Source: CAWFZT01 sp963820415 (GTDB lineage Bacteria > Chloroflexota > Anaerolineae > Anaerolineales > Anaerolineaceae). From it: a DNA stretch of 64,000 nt. Below, one piece after another: positions 1 to 9,012 of the stretch. Location: positions 1 through 64,000 of the forward strand of contig CAWFZT010000012.1 of the NCBI GenBank assembly GCA_963820415.1, in the 5' to 3' direction. The notes beneath the pieces are model-generated. The model searched no databases. It saw nothing but the letters and a program-made list of their open reading frames with translations, and had not been told where the DNA came from. Every line of letters begins with the position of its first letter. Within the stretch, counting starts at the first letter, position 1. The position numbers and the translations under genes are program-made.

Positions 1-48
1 GCTTATTTGCCCTGGGCGCAGAAATGACTTAATGAAGTTGTTTTAACT

Positions 49-87
49 TATAGAAGCTCGCCCTCTTTTTGGGGGCGAGCTTCTATA
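49..87. terminator. Perfect 15-bp hairpin
   Basis: Arms 49-63 and 73-87 are exact reverse complements (tatagaagctcgccc) around a T-rich 9-nt loop. It resembles a bidirectional terminator. The gene it would serve lies outside the window or is the transposase remnant that follows; there is no long T-tract on either side, so the role is inferred. Confidence 0.5.
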
Positions 88-121
88 ATGATACTTGCGG
101 GGCGTCAGGCTTGATGGCTAA

Positions 122-268
122 CCCAACTCGCAATGGCTTATCGAGGAGGTAATCCATCTCTATAACACTTACCGACCTCATTTGTACCTCAATCTGGCCA
201 CTCCTGGAGACGTGTTCTTCGGCCATTGCCGCGAGGTGCCTCCGATAGTTATTCCAGTAGCCGCCTAA
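122..268 (+). pseudogene. Transposase C-terminal remnant (IS3/IS481-type DDE)
   Basis: The plus frame from a stop at 119 to the TAA at 266 reads IEEVIHLYNTYRPHLYLNL followed by ATPGDVFFG. This is the typical end of the rve/DDE integrase core of IS3 and IS481-like transposases, where YNxxRPH and TPxxxF are conserved. Only about 48 residues remain; the catalytic region and N-terminus are absent, so it is a dead fragment marking an old insertion. An opposite-strand open frame over the same bases has no family resemblance and is a shadow. Confidence 0.65.
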
Positions 269-398
269 TTGAACTACTGACTCCTGTTTTTTTCCTGTAA
301 ACATATTTTAGGACTTGGCATGCTTAACCGACGACTGACGACCAAAATAAAATCGGTGATTAATATTGATAACTCATCACAAAAGAAAGGATCCCCCT

Positions 399-1695
399 AT
401 GTCCAAAAAAATCGTTCTTATCGGCGCCGGAAGCGTCAAAGTTCTGCGAAGGTCTCATCCTCGACCTGATCCGCGATGGCGGGGAATACGAGCTGGGCCT
501 GGTCGATATCGACCCCGCTCAACTGGATATCGCCTACAACCTGGCCAAACGCCTGGTGGAAGGTTACAAGGCCCCCATCACGGTCAAAGGTTCGCTCGAC
601 CGGCGCGAGCTGCTGACCGGAGCGGACGCAGTGATCACCACCATCGGTGTGGGCTCGCGCCCGGCCTGGGAGCAGGATGCGTGGATCAGCCGCAAGTTTG
701 GTATCTACTTCCCCGTGTCCGATACCTATGGCCCTCCCGGCATCTCGCGCTGCCTGCGCATGATCCCGCCCATGGTCGACATTGCCAACGACGTGGTCAA
801 AATGTGCCCCGACGCCTTATTCATTAACTATTCCAACCCCATGTCGTGCATTATCCGCGCCATCTACAAAGCTACCCCGGCCAAGCCGGTAGGGCTGTGC
901 ATTGGCGTGCTCGAAATCCATGACCACCTGTGCCGTATCCTGGACGCCAAGCCGGACGAGGTCTGGTCTAAGGCCATCGGCGTCAACCACTTCACCTGGT
1001 TCACCGAGCTGCGCTATCAGGGTCAGGACGCCTGGCCGCTGCTGCGCAAGAAATACATCGAGAAATACGGCAAAGACAAAGAAGAGTTGTGCTGGCAGCT
1101 TTTCCAGGCCTACGGGGCCTGGCCGGCGGTCGGGGATGGGCATGTCGTCGAGTTCCTGCCCGGGGCCTTGCATGGCCAGGGTGGTTTCTTTGGCAAGACA
1201 CTCGGTATCGACAGCCATAATTTTGAAAAGGACATCATCGAACGGGACGAGCGTGTCTTTCAGCAAATGAAGGACAAGGCTTACGGGCGCGTCCCCTACA
1301 CGGTGAAGGATGAAATCGGCGAATACTCCGAGACGGTGGCCATCCTTAATTCCTACTGGAAAGACCAGCCGCGTTGGATTTCAGCCAACCTGCCCAACAC
1401 CGGTCAGGCTGGCAACCTGCCTTATGGGGCGGTGCTGGAAGCCACCACGCTGGTCAACGGGTCGGGTTTCCACCCGTTTGCCTTCGGCGAGCTGCCGGCA
1501 GGTATCAATGCGCACCTGTTGCGTGTGATCGGTGTGGAAGAGCTAACCGTCGAGGCCTCGCTGAAGGGCTCGCGCAGCCTGTTCGTCCAGGCCCTGCTGG
1601 CGGACGAAAACGTGCATACCCTGCCGCAGGCCGAAGCCCTGGCCGACGCCCTGCTGGAGGCCCAGCGGCAGTGGCTACCGAATTTCTTCGCATAG
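399..1695 (+). CDS. GH4 family glycosidase, frameshifted near the start
   Basis: This is an NAD- and Mn-dependent glycosidase of family GH4 (alpha-galactosidase, 6-phospho-glycosidase or galacturonidase type). The ATG at 399 follows AGAAAGGA and encodes MSKKIVLIGAGS, the Rossmann start. An extra base near 441 then breaks the frame; after it the protein resumes as CEGLILDLIRDGG and runs uninterrupted to 1695. Later features are NYSNPMSC, a GLCIGVLEIHDHL segment supplying the metal-binding Cys region, and GVNHFTWFTEL. Corrected length is about 431 residues, normal for GH4. No signal peptide is visible, so it is probably cytosolic and acts on imported sugars. Exact substrate cannot be set. A second GH4 lies at 60437. 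Confidence 0.85.
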
Positions 1696-1717
1696 ACCTG
1701 ACTTCGCTCATTAGTTA

Positions 1718-1746
1718 GATGCCAGGCAGTTCAACTGCCTGGCATC
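1718..1746. terminator. Near-perfect palindrome after GH4 gene
   Basis: Arms 1718-1731 and 1733-1746 (gatgccaggcagtt and its complement) lie 22 bases after the GH4 stop. The position suits a terminator of the GH4 transcript, although no T-run follows. Confidence 0.5.
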
Positions 1747-1761
1747 ATTAGAGAAGATATA

Positions 1762-1817
1762 AACAGGGATGAAGCTTACTTCATCCCTGTTAAATTCTTT
1801 CCCGTGCGGTGGGAAAG
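1762..1817. repeat. Two further tandem hairpins
   Basis: Hairpin one has 13-bp arms at 1762-1774 and 1779-1791 (aacagggatgaag and complement). Hairpin two has 7-bp arms at 1797-1803 and 1811-1817 (ctttccc and gggaaag). With the palindrome at 1718 they form three hairpins within 100 bases between genes. They may be terminators for both strands or remnants of small palindromic repeats. Confidence 0.45.
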
Positions 1818-1858
1818 TGAGTGCACCTGAAATAAAAAAGACGCTGGTGATATTGGGT

Positions 1859-2185
1859 TCACTTCACGTCGTTAAGGTTGTCCGTTGAATTCAGGTCCTT
1901 GGTCAAGTCGTCGAGCATTTTCGATAGATCATCGGCTGCTTTAGGGACATCCTGCGAAGCGGCGGCCGGCACAGTGGCGGTGGCTTGCGCGGCTGGGGCA
2001 GTATCTGTCGGCTGGGGTTGAACTGGCGCCGTGGTAAGTGTAGGTTGCTGCACAGGCATTAGGCCTTCGGGTATACCAGGGGTGGGGGTGTGAAGCGGCG
2101 CTGACTGGGTGGGCTGGCGCTGCTGCTGGTGCGGATCAAGATCTTCGAAGCGGTCAAGCTGGGGGAGACGGTGTAATTCAGACAA
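1859..2185 (-). CDS. Hypothetical Pro/Gln/Thr-rich protein, possibly a fragment
   Basis: The frame encodes 108 residues: a polar N-terminus, a Pro/Thr/Gln/Ala-rich middle, and an acidic end with SKMLDDLTKDLNSTDNLNDV that looks like a genuine protein terminus. The start is TTG with no clear ribosome site. The first third overlaps an opposite-strand frame (2105-2176) reading LGGLALLLVRIKIFEAVKLG then ETV and stop, which looks like a membrane-permease tail. Two gene fragments may have been joined here. I do not recognise a family. Confidence 0.3.
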   Translation of the reverse strand: MSELHRLPQLDRFEDLDPHQQQRQPTQSAPLHTPTPGIPEGLMPVQQPTLTTAPVQPQPTDTAPAAQATATVPAAASQDVPKAADDLSKMLDDLTKDLNSTDNLNDVK

Positions 2186-2200
2186 AGTATGATAGTCCAG

Positions 2201-2316
2201 CAGCCTTTGAATGAATTTAAAGGCTGATCAAATCAAACCTGCTGAAGCCAGTTCATCGGAATAATCCGTTTTAGTGGATTTGATGCGCCATCAGCCTGTG
2301 AATGAATTCACAGGCT
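2201..2316. repeat. Pair of related small hairpins
   Basis: The copies at 2201-2226 and 2292-2316 share the pattern cagcct-tgaatgaatt-aggct. The second has 10-bp perfect arms (agcctgtgaa, 2293-2302 and 2307-2316) with a TGAA loop. They lie between the hypothetical frame and the beta-helix gene and share the gaatgaatt centre, so they look like two copies of one element rather than independent terminators. Confidence 0.4.
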
Positions 2317-2472
2317 TACTTTTGGGTGATTTTTAGCGGGATTGGTTGACTTCGCTCCAGGGTATTCATATAATAATTTTATAGCTCATCACTGCCATTA
2401 ATCTGCGGGGGGTATCCTTGTCCCCGGCGCGTGCAACAAATTTTACCGTTCATACCGGTTTTGGAGGATTTG

Positions 2473-4911
2473 ATGAAGCCAGGTTATCTGAACAAAACTT
2501 TTCTGGGGTTGGTCGCAGGGCTGACCTTGCTGGCGGCGCTTCTCTCCCCCATCCCGGTTTACGCCGGTACGCCTGACGGCGCTAGCCCTCACGAACCGCC
2601 TCCGCCGCAGACGCCGGCCAACGACCTGGGCTCGGGCAGCAAAAAAGGCTCGCCGGGACCGTCAAGTGTACCCGACGGCAATAGCAGTGGCACCTCTTCC
2701 GCCGCGGCGGATGCGCCTAACGCGGCCGGCACGCCCTTGCTGCTGGCGTCTCAATTATCGATTGGTGCGCTTGCGCCTGTTTCTGCTAACCTCGTCCTGC
2801 CCAACCAGGTTAAATTCTGCCCGCAGTCCGGCCCGGATTTCTTCAACGCCGACTGCCAGGAACGAACGACCATCGAGGATATTATTACCTACATCAAGGG
2901 CCTGGATGACGCCTCAGGGGTGATCTACGTCGACCAAAACTATTCTACCGGCGCCACGCTCCCCCAGCCGGGCCTGGTCTTCGACCAAAACACCTTCAAG
3001 AATGCCGGGCCGTCGCTGGCGACCGGGCTGGACATGCACGGCGGGTATGATTACAGCCTGGGCACGGCGACGACCACAAAAACCGTCCTGAACCAGCCGG
3101 TCACCATCCAGAATTTCAACGCCAGCAGCCATTTCAGCCTGGATATGTTCCAGTTCAATATTACCGGCTACGCAGCAGGCGATCCGGCGGCCGCGGCGGT
3201 CAAAGTCAGCGTATCGAATCACGTGACTCTGACTGACCTGGATATTAATGAGAGCAGTACTGGCAGTGGGGTGGTCGCCACACAATCCAACGACCTGACC
3301 CTGCAAAGGATCCTCCTGGCGGACAGCGGCGGAGGCCGGGGCGTGGATATCAACCAGACCTTGACCATCCTGCTCGACCAGGTCAATTCGACCTCTACCT
3401 CTAAAACCGGCTACGGCGCTTATTTGAATGGCAACAGCAATACGCTAACCATCACCAACAGCCAGTTTGACGGCAGCACCAACGCCGGGGTGTCTGTGCT
3501 GAACCATACCGGGGATATCACCCTGGAGGATGTAAATGCCAGCAACAACGGCGTGTTTGGAGCAGCTTTTTTGTCTGACAGCGGGGGGCTGACCATCCGT
3601 AACAGCCAGTTCAATAACAATAAAAATACAGGTTTGGAAACTTTTGCCCAACTCGGCGTGATCAACCTGGATACGGTGACGGTGACGAGTAACCGTTCTA
3701 ACGGGGGGTTGTTTATTTCTCACAACGGCCTTTTCTCCATCTCCAACAGCCAGTTCAATAACAATGGAGCCAGTGGGTTACTTTTGTTTGCCAACAGCGG
3801 ACCGGTGGACCTGGATGGAGTGACCGCCAGCTCAAATACCACGTCGGGGGCATCCATCGGTCAAAGCGGCGGCGATGTGCAGATTTCAAGCGGTTTTTTC
3901 AACAAGAACGGGATGGGTGGGCTGGACCTGGAGTACAATTTTAATCCTCTCCCGCCGGGGAGTGAGACGCCAGCTTCCTTTACCGTCACTCTCGACCGGG
4001 TGCAGGCTTTGGCGAACGGAGATTATGGCGCCCTGGTGAGCGCGGGCGGCAACGGCAGTTATCCTGCGGTGGATGTCTTCATCAACAACAGCAATTTTGA
4101 TCAGAACCTGGGAAAGGTTGACAGCGGGCTGACGATCAATACATTCGGCAGCGTGCACATGGAAAACGTGAGCGCCAGCGGGAATGCCGCCAGCGGGACT
4201 GACATCGCCAGTCTTGGCCTTTTCATCAACAACAGCCGTTTCAATTCCAACCGCGGTTATGGGCTGGCGCTGGCGCAGGCCGGGAATTCAGCCCTGGTGA
4301 ACGTAAGGGCCTGTTTCAACCACCTGGGTCCGGTCGACCTGCTCAGCGGAACGCCCTTTCTACAAAACCTGGATACGACCTGTCCCGCTCCAGCCCAGGA
4401 TAATCTTGCACCCGCCGCGCCGGTAGAAACCGGGCTGCCCTGGCAGACGATCGTGGTTTTCAGCGACGCACACCAGGGTACGGGCCGGCTTTCCTGCCAG
4501 ATGGGCACGACCTTCGTCTACCTGCAAAAGGGCACGCCCCCGGCCGCCGATCATGAGCTGGCGCGGGTCGAGCTGCCGTCGTGCATCGTCCAAGAAGGCA
4601 GCGTTGCCAGCTTTCAGGGCCTGGGGCAGGCCGGTCTGCCGGCGCCGCTGCCGGATGGAGCCGCCTTCCAGGGGCCGGCCTTCGAGCTGGCGATCAGCCG
4701 GCCGGGCGGAGGGCTGGCCAACCCGGGCGGGGCGCTGGCGCTGCATTTCAGCCTGCCAGGTGGGTTCAGCCTGCCGGCAGGAAAAAAGTTGGTGGCGCTG
4801 TGGTTCGATCCGGCCGCGAAACAGTGGGTAGAGCTGCCGACGTTTGCCGGCCCAAATACGGCTTTTGCCTTCTCGGTCAAGACCGGAGTGTTCGTGCTGG
4901 TGTTCAAGTAA
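2473..4911 (+). CDS. Secreted parallel beta-helix repeat protein
   Basis: The ATG at 2473 is preferred over the upstream GTG at 2431 because GGAGG lies at 2463-2467. The product is about 812 residues. A signal peptide with hydrophobic core LGLVAGLTLLAALLSPIPV ends near VYAG, so the protein is exported. A Pro/Gly/Ser-rich linker follows. Residues of roughly 200-640 hold repeated turns such as ITNSQFDGS, IRNSQFNNN and ISNSQFNNN alternating with TLEDVNASNN-like strands, the pattern of right-handed beta-helix (pectate-lyase-like) proteins. The end is a beta-rich domain of about 170 residues. It could bind or cleave polysaccharide or act as a surface adhesin; no catalytic residues can be assigned. 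Confidence 0.75.
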   Translation: MKPGYLNKTFLGLVAGLTLLAALLSPIPVYAGTPDGASPHEPPPPQTPANDLGSGSKKGSPGPSSVPDGNSSGTSSAAADAPNAAGTPLLLASQLSIGALAPVSANLVLPNQVKFCPQSGPDFFNADCQERTTIEDIITYIKGLDDASGVIYVDQNYSTGATLPQPGLVFDQNTFKNAGPSLATGLDMHGGYDYSLGTATTTKTVLNQPVTIQNFNASSHFSLDMFQFNITGYAAGDPAAAAVKVSVSNHVTLTDLDINESSTGSGVVATQSNDLTLQRILLADSGGGRGVDINQTLTILLDQVNSTSTSKTGYGAYLNGNSNTLTITNSQFDGSTNAGVSVLNHTGDITLEDVNASNNGVFGAAFLSDSGGLTIRNSQFNNNKNTGLETFAQLGVINLDTVTVTSNRSNGGLFISHNGLFSISNSQFNNNGASGLLLFANSGPVDLDGVTASSNTTSGASIGQSGGDVQISSGFFNKNGMGGLDLEYNFNPLPPGSETPASFTVTLDRVQALANGDYGALVSAGGNGSYPAVDVFINNSNFDQNLGKVDSGLTINTFGSVHMENVSASGNAASGTDIASLGLFINNSRFNSNRGYGLALAQAGNSALVNVRACFNHLGPVDLLSGTPFLQNLDTTCPAPAQDNLAPAAPVETGLPWQTIVVFSDAHQGTGRLSCQMGTTFVYLQKGTPPAADHELARVELPSCIVQEGSVASFQGLGQAGLPAPLPDGAAFQGPAFELAISRPGGGLANPGGALALHFSLPGGFSLPAGKKLVALWFDPAAKQWVELPTFAGPNTAFAFSVKTGVFVLVFK

Positions 4912-4923
4912 GAAAAAGTGGCG

Positions 4924-6357
4924 CTAAGGCGACCATTCAAAAACCGGATCAAACGGGTACATCGGGCGGTGAATTTTGTTATATTTTAGATTCGCGGTAT
5001 CCTGGTTGACTGCGCCTGGGCTGAGAGCAAGCAGCGACTTAGCTGCTAAGGCTTTTAATTCCGGTTCAAGGAAACCAATTTTCACCACGATGATTTTCTG
5101 CTGGTAAGGATTGATGCCCAAATTAGAAAAATCATGGATGTGGTGGAAGGGTGTTCTCCGTTCAGTAAGGATGACCAGGATACCTTGCACATCCACCACG
5201 GCAATGGGATTCAAAATGCTGTTATCGCCCTGGCTGTTAAGGGTCCAGGGTAAAACGTGCAGGGATCTTACTTGAACTCTCACGGTTAGAGGCCTAGCAT
5301 GCACTGGATCGAGCTTCCCACCCAGAGACAATTCCAGGGTACTGCCTGCACCGGCTGCTTCACATTTCCGGACAGCTTCAGCATCAGCGATACTGGCGAA
5401 CACCGCCTGCTTGGCCCCCAAAGCCAGCATACGCTCTACCACAAAAGGGTTGTCGCCGGAGCCGCCGGCGGTGGGGTTATCGCCCAAATCACTGATGACC
5501 ACGGGTTGTACAGCAGAATGTGAAGCGATTTGGATACAGTTATCCACACTATCTGCGGTCACCCCGAACTGGAATAGGCTGCGCGCATCCCAGAACTGTT
5601 GCGCCAGATAGCTGGCTGCCAATTCTACTTTCTCACGGTTCAACCCGAAGGCAACCACACAAGCGGATGAGCGCGGTTCATCGGCCCAAACATAGCCGAT
5701 CAGAATAGACGCGTCCATGACCTCATCCCCAGATATTACTTCCGGGATCTTCCGGTAAAGACTGGCCGCCGGTTCCCATTCTGTGCTAGTTTTTTCACCC
5801 GAAAAAAGGACTGGAACGGGAACAAACGCCTTATAGGGAACCACCCCTTCTTTTAGGCATTTTATTTGTAAAGAATAGACCCTTTCGAGGGTCTCATACC
5901 AATCAATATGGGGCGCGGTCCGGTAAGCAGAAAGAAAATCTACGCACTGCATTACACGAGGGGATACATTTCCATGCAAATCATAACTGGCTGCAATGAA
6001 ACAAGCGTTGCCAACTGTGCTGCGGATCGAGGTTAAAAAGTCACCCTCGGCATCCTGCATCCCTTCCACATATACCGCTCCGTGCATGTGCAAAAAAAGG
6101 CCATCCAAAGGGCCATTTTCTTCAAGCTTTTGTAAGAATTCTTTCTTTACACGCTCATAAAATTGCCTTTCAACCGGCCCACCGGGTAAGGCCCTGGCAT
6201 ACAGCAGCGGGACCGTGGAAATATCCTGGTAGGACTGTAAAAAAGGATACCTTTCAAGCAGTTCATCACCCCTCAAAATCTTAAAGTCCTTTTCCCGGCT
6301 GATAAGGGGAGAAAAAGTGCAGCATTCACTGGCAAGACCCCCGAGCGCAATTTTCAT
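4924..6357 (-). CDS. M81 family metallopeptidase (MlrC/microcystinase C-like)
   Basis: The 477-residue product matches the MlrC family in length and motif order. The N-terminus is MKIALGGLASECCTFSP, where family members carry E-x-N-x-F-x-P. GLFLHMHGAVYVEGM, then ASYDLHGNVSPR, then a YRTAPHIDW segment carry the Asp/His zinc ligands. GDNPTAGGSGDNP is the other conserved loop. MlrC itself cleaves linear microcystin, but most homologues have unknown amide substrates. Its end faces the beta-helix gene convergently, and its start overlaps the methyltransferase end by four bases, so the two were probably cotranscribed. Confidence 0.85.
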   Translation of the reverse strand: MKIALGGLASECCTFSPLISREKDFKILRGDELLERYPFLQSYQDISTVPLLYARALPGGPVERQFYERVKKEFLQKLEENGPLDGLFLHMHGAVYVEGMQDAEGDFLTSIRSTVGNACFIAASYDLHGNVSPRVMQCVDFLSAYRTAPHIDWYETLERVYSLQIKCLKEGVVPYKAFVPVPVLFSGEKTSTEWEPAASLYRKIPEVISGDEVMDASILIGYVWADEPRSSACVVAFGLNREKVELAASYLAQQFWDARSLFQFGVTADSVDNCIQIASHSAVQPVVISDLGDNPTAGGSGDNPFVVERMLALGAKQAVFASIADAEAVRKCEAAGAGSTLELSLGGKLDPVHARPLTVRVQVRSLHVLPWTLNSQGDNSILNPIAVVDVQGILVILTERRTPFHHIHDFSNLGINPYQQKIIVVKIGFLEPELKALAAKSLLALSPGAVNQDTANLKYNKIHRPMYPFDPVFEWSP

Positions 6358-7153
6358 GCTTCCTCCTGGTGATCCATCATCGATCCTGCTACTTTAATCC
6401 CATACAGGATGCCGATTTTACCGATCATAAATGGCAGCTTGAGCAGCCCGGGGATGAAAGGCTCATCGCAGGTTTTGACGAATTCCACCTGGCTAACCCC
6501 CCAACTCTTGACCAGCGCCACCAGTTCCTCAGGTTTGCCGTAGTAGGCTTCCAACAGGAACAGGTCCTGGAAGGCGAAACGCCCGCCCTTTTAACCACGC
6601 GCAGGGCTTCGCCCACGAGCTGGCGCTTATCTTTCACCTGGCTGACTTCGTGGAATACCAGGTTGCTGACCGCCAGATCGAAGCTCTCGTCGGGGAAGGG
6701 CAGCTCGGAAGCGCTGGCCTTGCGGAATTCCAGGCGGTCGCCCACGCCTGCGGCGCGGGCATTGCCTTCGCACACAGATTGAGAGTAGTCCCAGTTCTTG
6801 CCCCAGTAATCGATGCCGGTTGCCCGGGCGTGGGGGAAGCGGCAGGCCAGTTTGATCGCCAGCGGGCCGTTGCCGCAGCCGATGTCGAGCGCTGCGCCCT
6901 GGCCGTCCCAATCCAGGCGGGCCAGCAGCAGGTCGACGATGTGCGCCTGGACGTTGCCGCCTTGCGGAGAAAAACGCCACCAGGCGTAGGCGAAATAGGC
7001 GGTGATGAGCAGGAAAAGCAGGGCCGGGAGATAGAATGCTGGCAGCCGGAAGGACAGGCCAATGAGCAGCAAGGTCAACACACCCGGGACGTAAATAAAC
7101 TTCTTCGAGACCTAGTTGGCGAAATCAGTTTTTGGATTCGCGGTAGTTTGCAT
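6354..7153 (-). pseudogene. Class I SAM-dependent methyltransferase, doubly disrupted
   Basis: The original start is the ATG at 7153 (MQTTANPKTDFAN), followed by an in-frame TAG at 7114-7112; the frame then continues VSKKFIYVPGVLTLL. Two hydrophobic stretches precede the methyltransferase core with motif I LDIGCGNGP, ATGIDYWGKNWDYS and LPFPDESFDLAVSNLVFHEV. After ALRVVK a missing base at about 6588-6592 shifts the frame; the corrected reading is KGGRFAFQDLFLLEAYYGKP to the end at 6354. Corrected length is about 265 residues. Membrane-anchored methyltransferases of this kind are common but their substrate is unknown. Translation from the GTG at 7081 would still be cut by the second lesion. Confidence 0.75.
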
Positions 7154-7434
7154 ATTGTCCCTTTCCAGTTGAATGATTTTCAGGTGATATTTTTTTACCC
7201 ACTCTTACCATTTCCATCATTTATATCATTGTTTGGATTACCAGGATGAAAATGATGTATTTCATTATTGCAGCATATCAAGATGCCGTATAATTAATAG
7301 GTAGGTAGGGCGCAGTCGTCAAACCGATATAGAATTGGTGGCCGATTGGTCAACGCGACCGGCGAAGCTTGGATTAGTCCATTGTCCGCAGGTAGCGGCA
7401 AAGGGGGAGTAAGGAAACAGGGAAAGCACAGCCC

Positions 7435-7884
7435 ATGAAAACAGTATCCGAAAAAATTCGTGAAATAATTACCCTCTCTAAACCCAAGTTATTGCAGATT
7501 TCGCCGGAAAGCGCCTGTAGTAAAGTGAGTCTGGATAGCTGGTCAAAGCAGGAAATTCTGGGTCACCTGATTGATTCAGCTCTAAACAACCACCAACGTA
7601 TTGTACGGGGGGCGCTGAACGTGGCGGAGCATTTCCCACCGTATGATCAAAACCGGTGGGTCGAGATGCAGGGCTACAACGAGAGGCAATGGGGAGATCT
7701 AATCGAGCTTTGGGCCCAATGTAATTTCCACCTTTGTTGGGCGCTTGACCGGCTGCCGGAGGAGGCTTTAAACAATCCATGCAATATTGGTAAAGAAACC
7801 CCGGTTACTTTAGGTTTTGTCATTGAAGATTATCTGCGGCATCTCAACCTGCACCTGGGACAAATTCTAAAGACATTGGCATGA
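7435..7884 (+). CDS. DinB-like four-helix protein
   Basis: This 149-residue soluble protein has the DinB/YfiT fold pattern. It carries His residues at the expected spacing: EILGHLIDSALNNHQRIV near residue 40 and DYLRHLNLHLGQI near the C-terminus, a probable metal triad. DinB-like proteins include thiol-dependent S-transferases, and many have no known role. It stands alone, separated from the following GNAT gene by about 65 bases. Confidence 0.75.
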   Translation: MKTVSEKIREIITLSKPKLLQISPESACSKVSLDSWSKQEILGHLIDSALNNHQRIVRGALNVAEHFPPYDQNRWVEMQGYNERQWGDLIELWAQCNFHLCWALDRLPEEALNNPCNIGKETPVTLGFVIEDYLRHLNLHLGQILKTLA

Positions 7885-7951
7885 TCGCTCAATTGATATT
7901 TCTTATAAATCATCGGTTGTGATGAATGTAGAATCTGCCCAGGAGATTAGT

Positions 7952-8437
7952 ATGAATTTACAAATTCGCCCTTTCAACATCAGCGACATTTACAACCTGG
8001 TTCAACTTTCCTTACTGGCATGGGAGCCAGTGTTTACCTCATGGGAACAAATACTGGGCCCCAAACTCTATCCAATCGCGATTTTTCCTGATTGGCGTAA
8101 AAGCCAAAAAGAGGTAGTTGAAAAGGTCTGTAATGATGAGAAAATTACGACTTGGGTTGCCGAAGTGGATGGGAAAGTGGTTGGCTTTGTGGCATATGAG
8201 CTAAATGATAATACCAAAAATGGGGAAGTCCATTTGCTCGCAGTCCATCCTGAATATCAAAACCACGGGATCGGCACAGAATTAAACATCTTTGCACTCC
8301 AAAAGATGAAGGAAAGCGGAATGAAACTGGCAGCGTTAGGCACAGGTGGAGATGAAGGCCATGCTCCCGCCAGAAAATCTTACGAGAAGGCCGGATACAC
8401 CGGCTTGCCATTAGTTCGGTATTACAAGGCTTTGTAG
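7952..8437 (+). CDS. GNAT family N-acetyltransferase
   Basis: The ATG at 7952 is chosen because AGGAG lies at 7941-7945; upstream ATG codons at 7919-7922 lack one. The 161-residue product has the GNAT core: VAEVDGKVVGFVAYEL, then EVHLLAVHPEYQNHGIGTEL with the acetyl-CoA pyrophosphate loop (Q-x-x-G-I-G), and a SYEKAGYTGLP end. It transfers an acetyl group from acetyl-CoA to an amine; the acceptor is unknown. Confidence 0.85.
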   Translation: MNLQIRPFNISDIYNLVQLSLLAWEPVFTSWEQILGPKLYPIAIFPDWRKSQKEVVEKVCNDEKITTWVAEVDGKVVGFVAYELNDNTKNGEVHLLAVHPEYQNHGIGTELNIFALQKMKESGMKLAALGTGGDEGHAPARKSYEKAGYTGLPLVRYYKAL

Positions 8438-8482
8438 GATGGTAGTGATAGTCGGTTATAAGCAATAATTGTACAATCCAAC

Positions 8483-8887
8483 TCAGTCTGCCACAATTCC
8501 CTGCGAATCGGTCTCCTGGCAGTGCTGGCAGAGTCCAAAGAGGATCAAATGGTTGGTCAGGATATGGAAGTGGTTCTTTTGCTGGACCGCCGTAAAAAAA
8601 TCCTGGATCTCGGCGTGACCAATCGTGGTTATCCCGCCGCACTTTTGACAGACTAGATGATGGTGCACGCCATCTGCCAATAATTCGTAAACGGCCGAGC
8701 CTGTCCCCATATCAGAGACAGATACCTTTCCAATAGCTGCCATGCGCTCTAAGGCGCGATAAACCGTGGAGGGATTCACTGCCGGCAGGCGTGGGCGAAT
8801 TTCTTCATACACCTGGTGAGAGGTCAAGTGTCCGTGTTCTTTGGATAATATTTCTAGAATAATTTTTTCTACAGAAGAGGTGCGCAT
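8483..8887 (-). CDS. Fur family metal-responsive repressor (Nur/Zur-like)
   Basis: From the ATG at 8887 the product has about 134 residues. A winged-helix domain with LTSHQVYEEIRPRLPAVNPS and TVYRALERMAAIGKVSV is followed by a dimerisation domain with VHHHLVCQKCG and GLCQHC, the two CxxC pairs of the structural zinc site. It is divergent from the nickel/cobalt importer genes and shares a palindromic operator with them, so a nickel (Nur) or zinc (Zur) sensor role is more likely than iron. An upstream ATG at 8920 falls inside the operator and is unlikely to be used. Confidence 0.85.
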   Translation of the reverse strand: MRTSSVEKIILEILSKEHGHLTSHQVYEEIRPRLPAVNPSTVYRALERMAAIGKVSVSDMGTGSAVYELLADGVHHHLVCQKCGGITTIGHAEIQDFFTAVQQKNHFHILTNHLILFGLCQHCQETDSQGIVAD

Positions 8888-8913
8888 TATCTCACCAATT
8901 ACAAAGAAATTAT

Positions 8914-8931
8914 AATGCAAAACTTTGCATT
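8914..8931. promoter_or_regulatory. Palindromic Fur-family operator
   Basis: AATGCAAA and TTTGCATT flank an AC dinucleotide in a perfect inverted repeat. It lies between the divergent fur-type gene and cbiM. A plus-strand -10 TATAAT at 8947-8952 with TTGCAT (8925-8930) about 16 bases upstream places the operator over the -35 of the importer promoter. The match to Zur/Nur-type boxes is by general form only. Confidence 0.7.
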
Positions 8932-9012
8932 TGCGAATTATTGTTTTATAATATGTATATCCCTATATCCGGTGATCCAGCCCGGCAATTCCCAATGAAC
9001 CAAGGAATGCGC

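Noticed and set aside
83..304. Minus-strand 73-residue frame
   Set aside because: It is the complement of a recognisable transposase end on the plus strand and has no family features.
8932..9012. Cobalamin or nickel riboswitch before cbiM
   Set aside because: The space between the -10 and the start is about 60 bases, too short, and no conserved box was seen; the palindromic operator explains regulation better.
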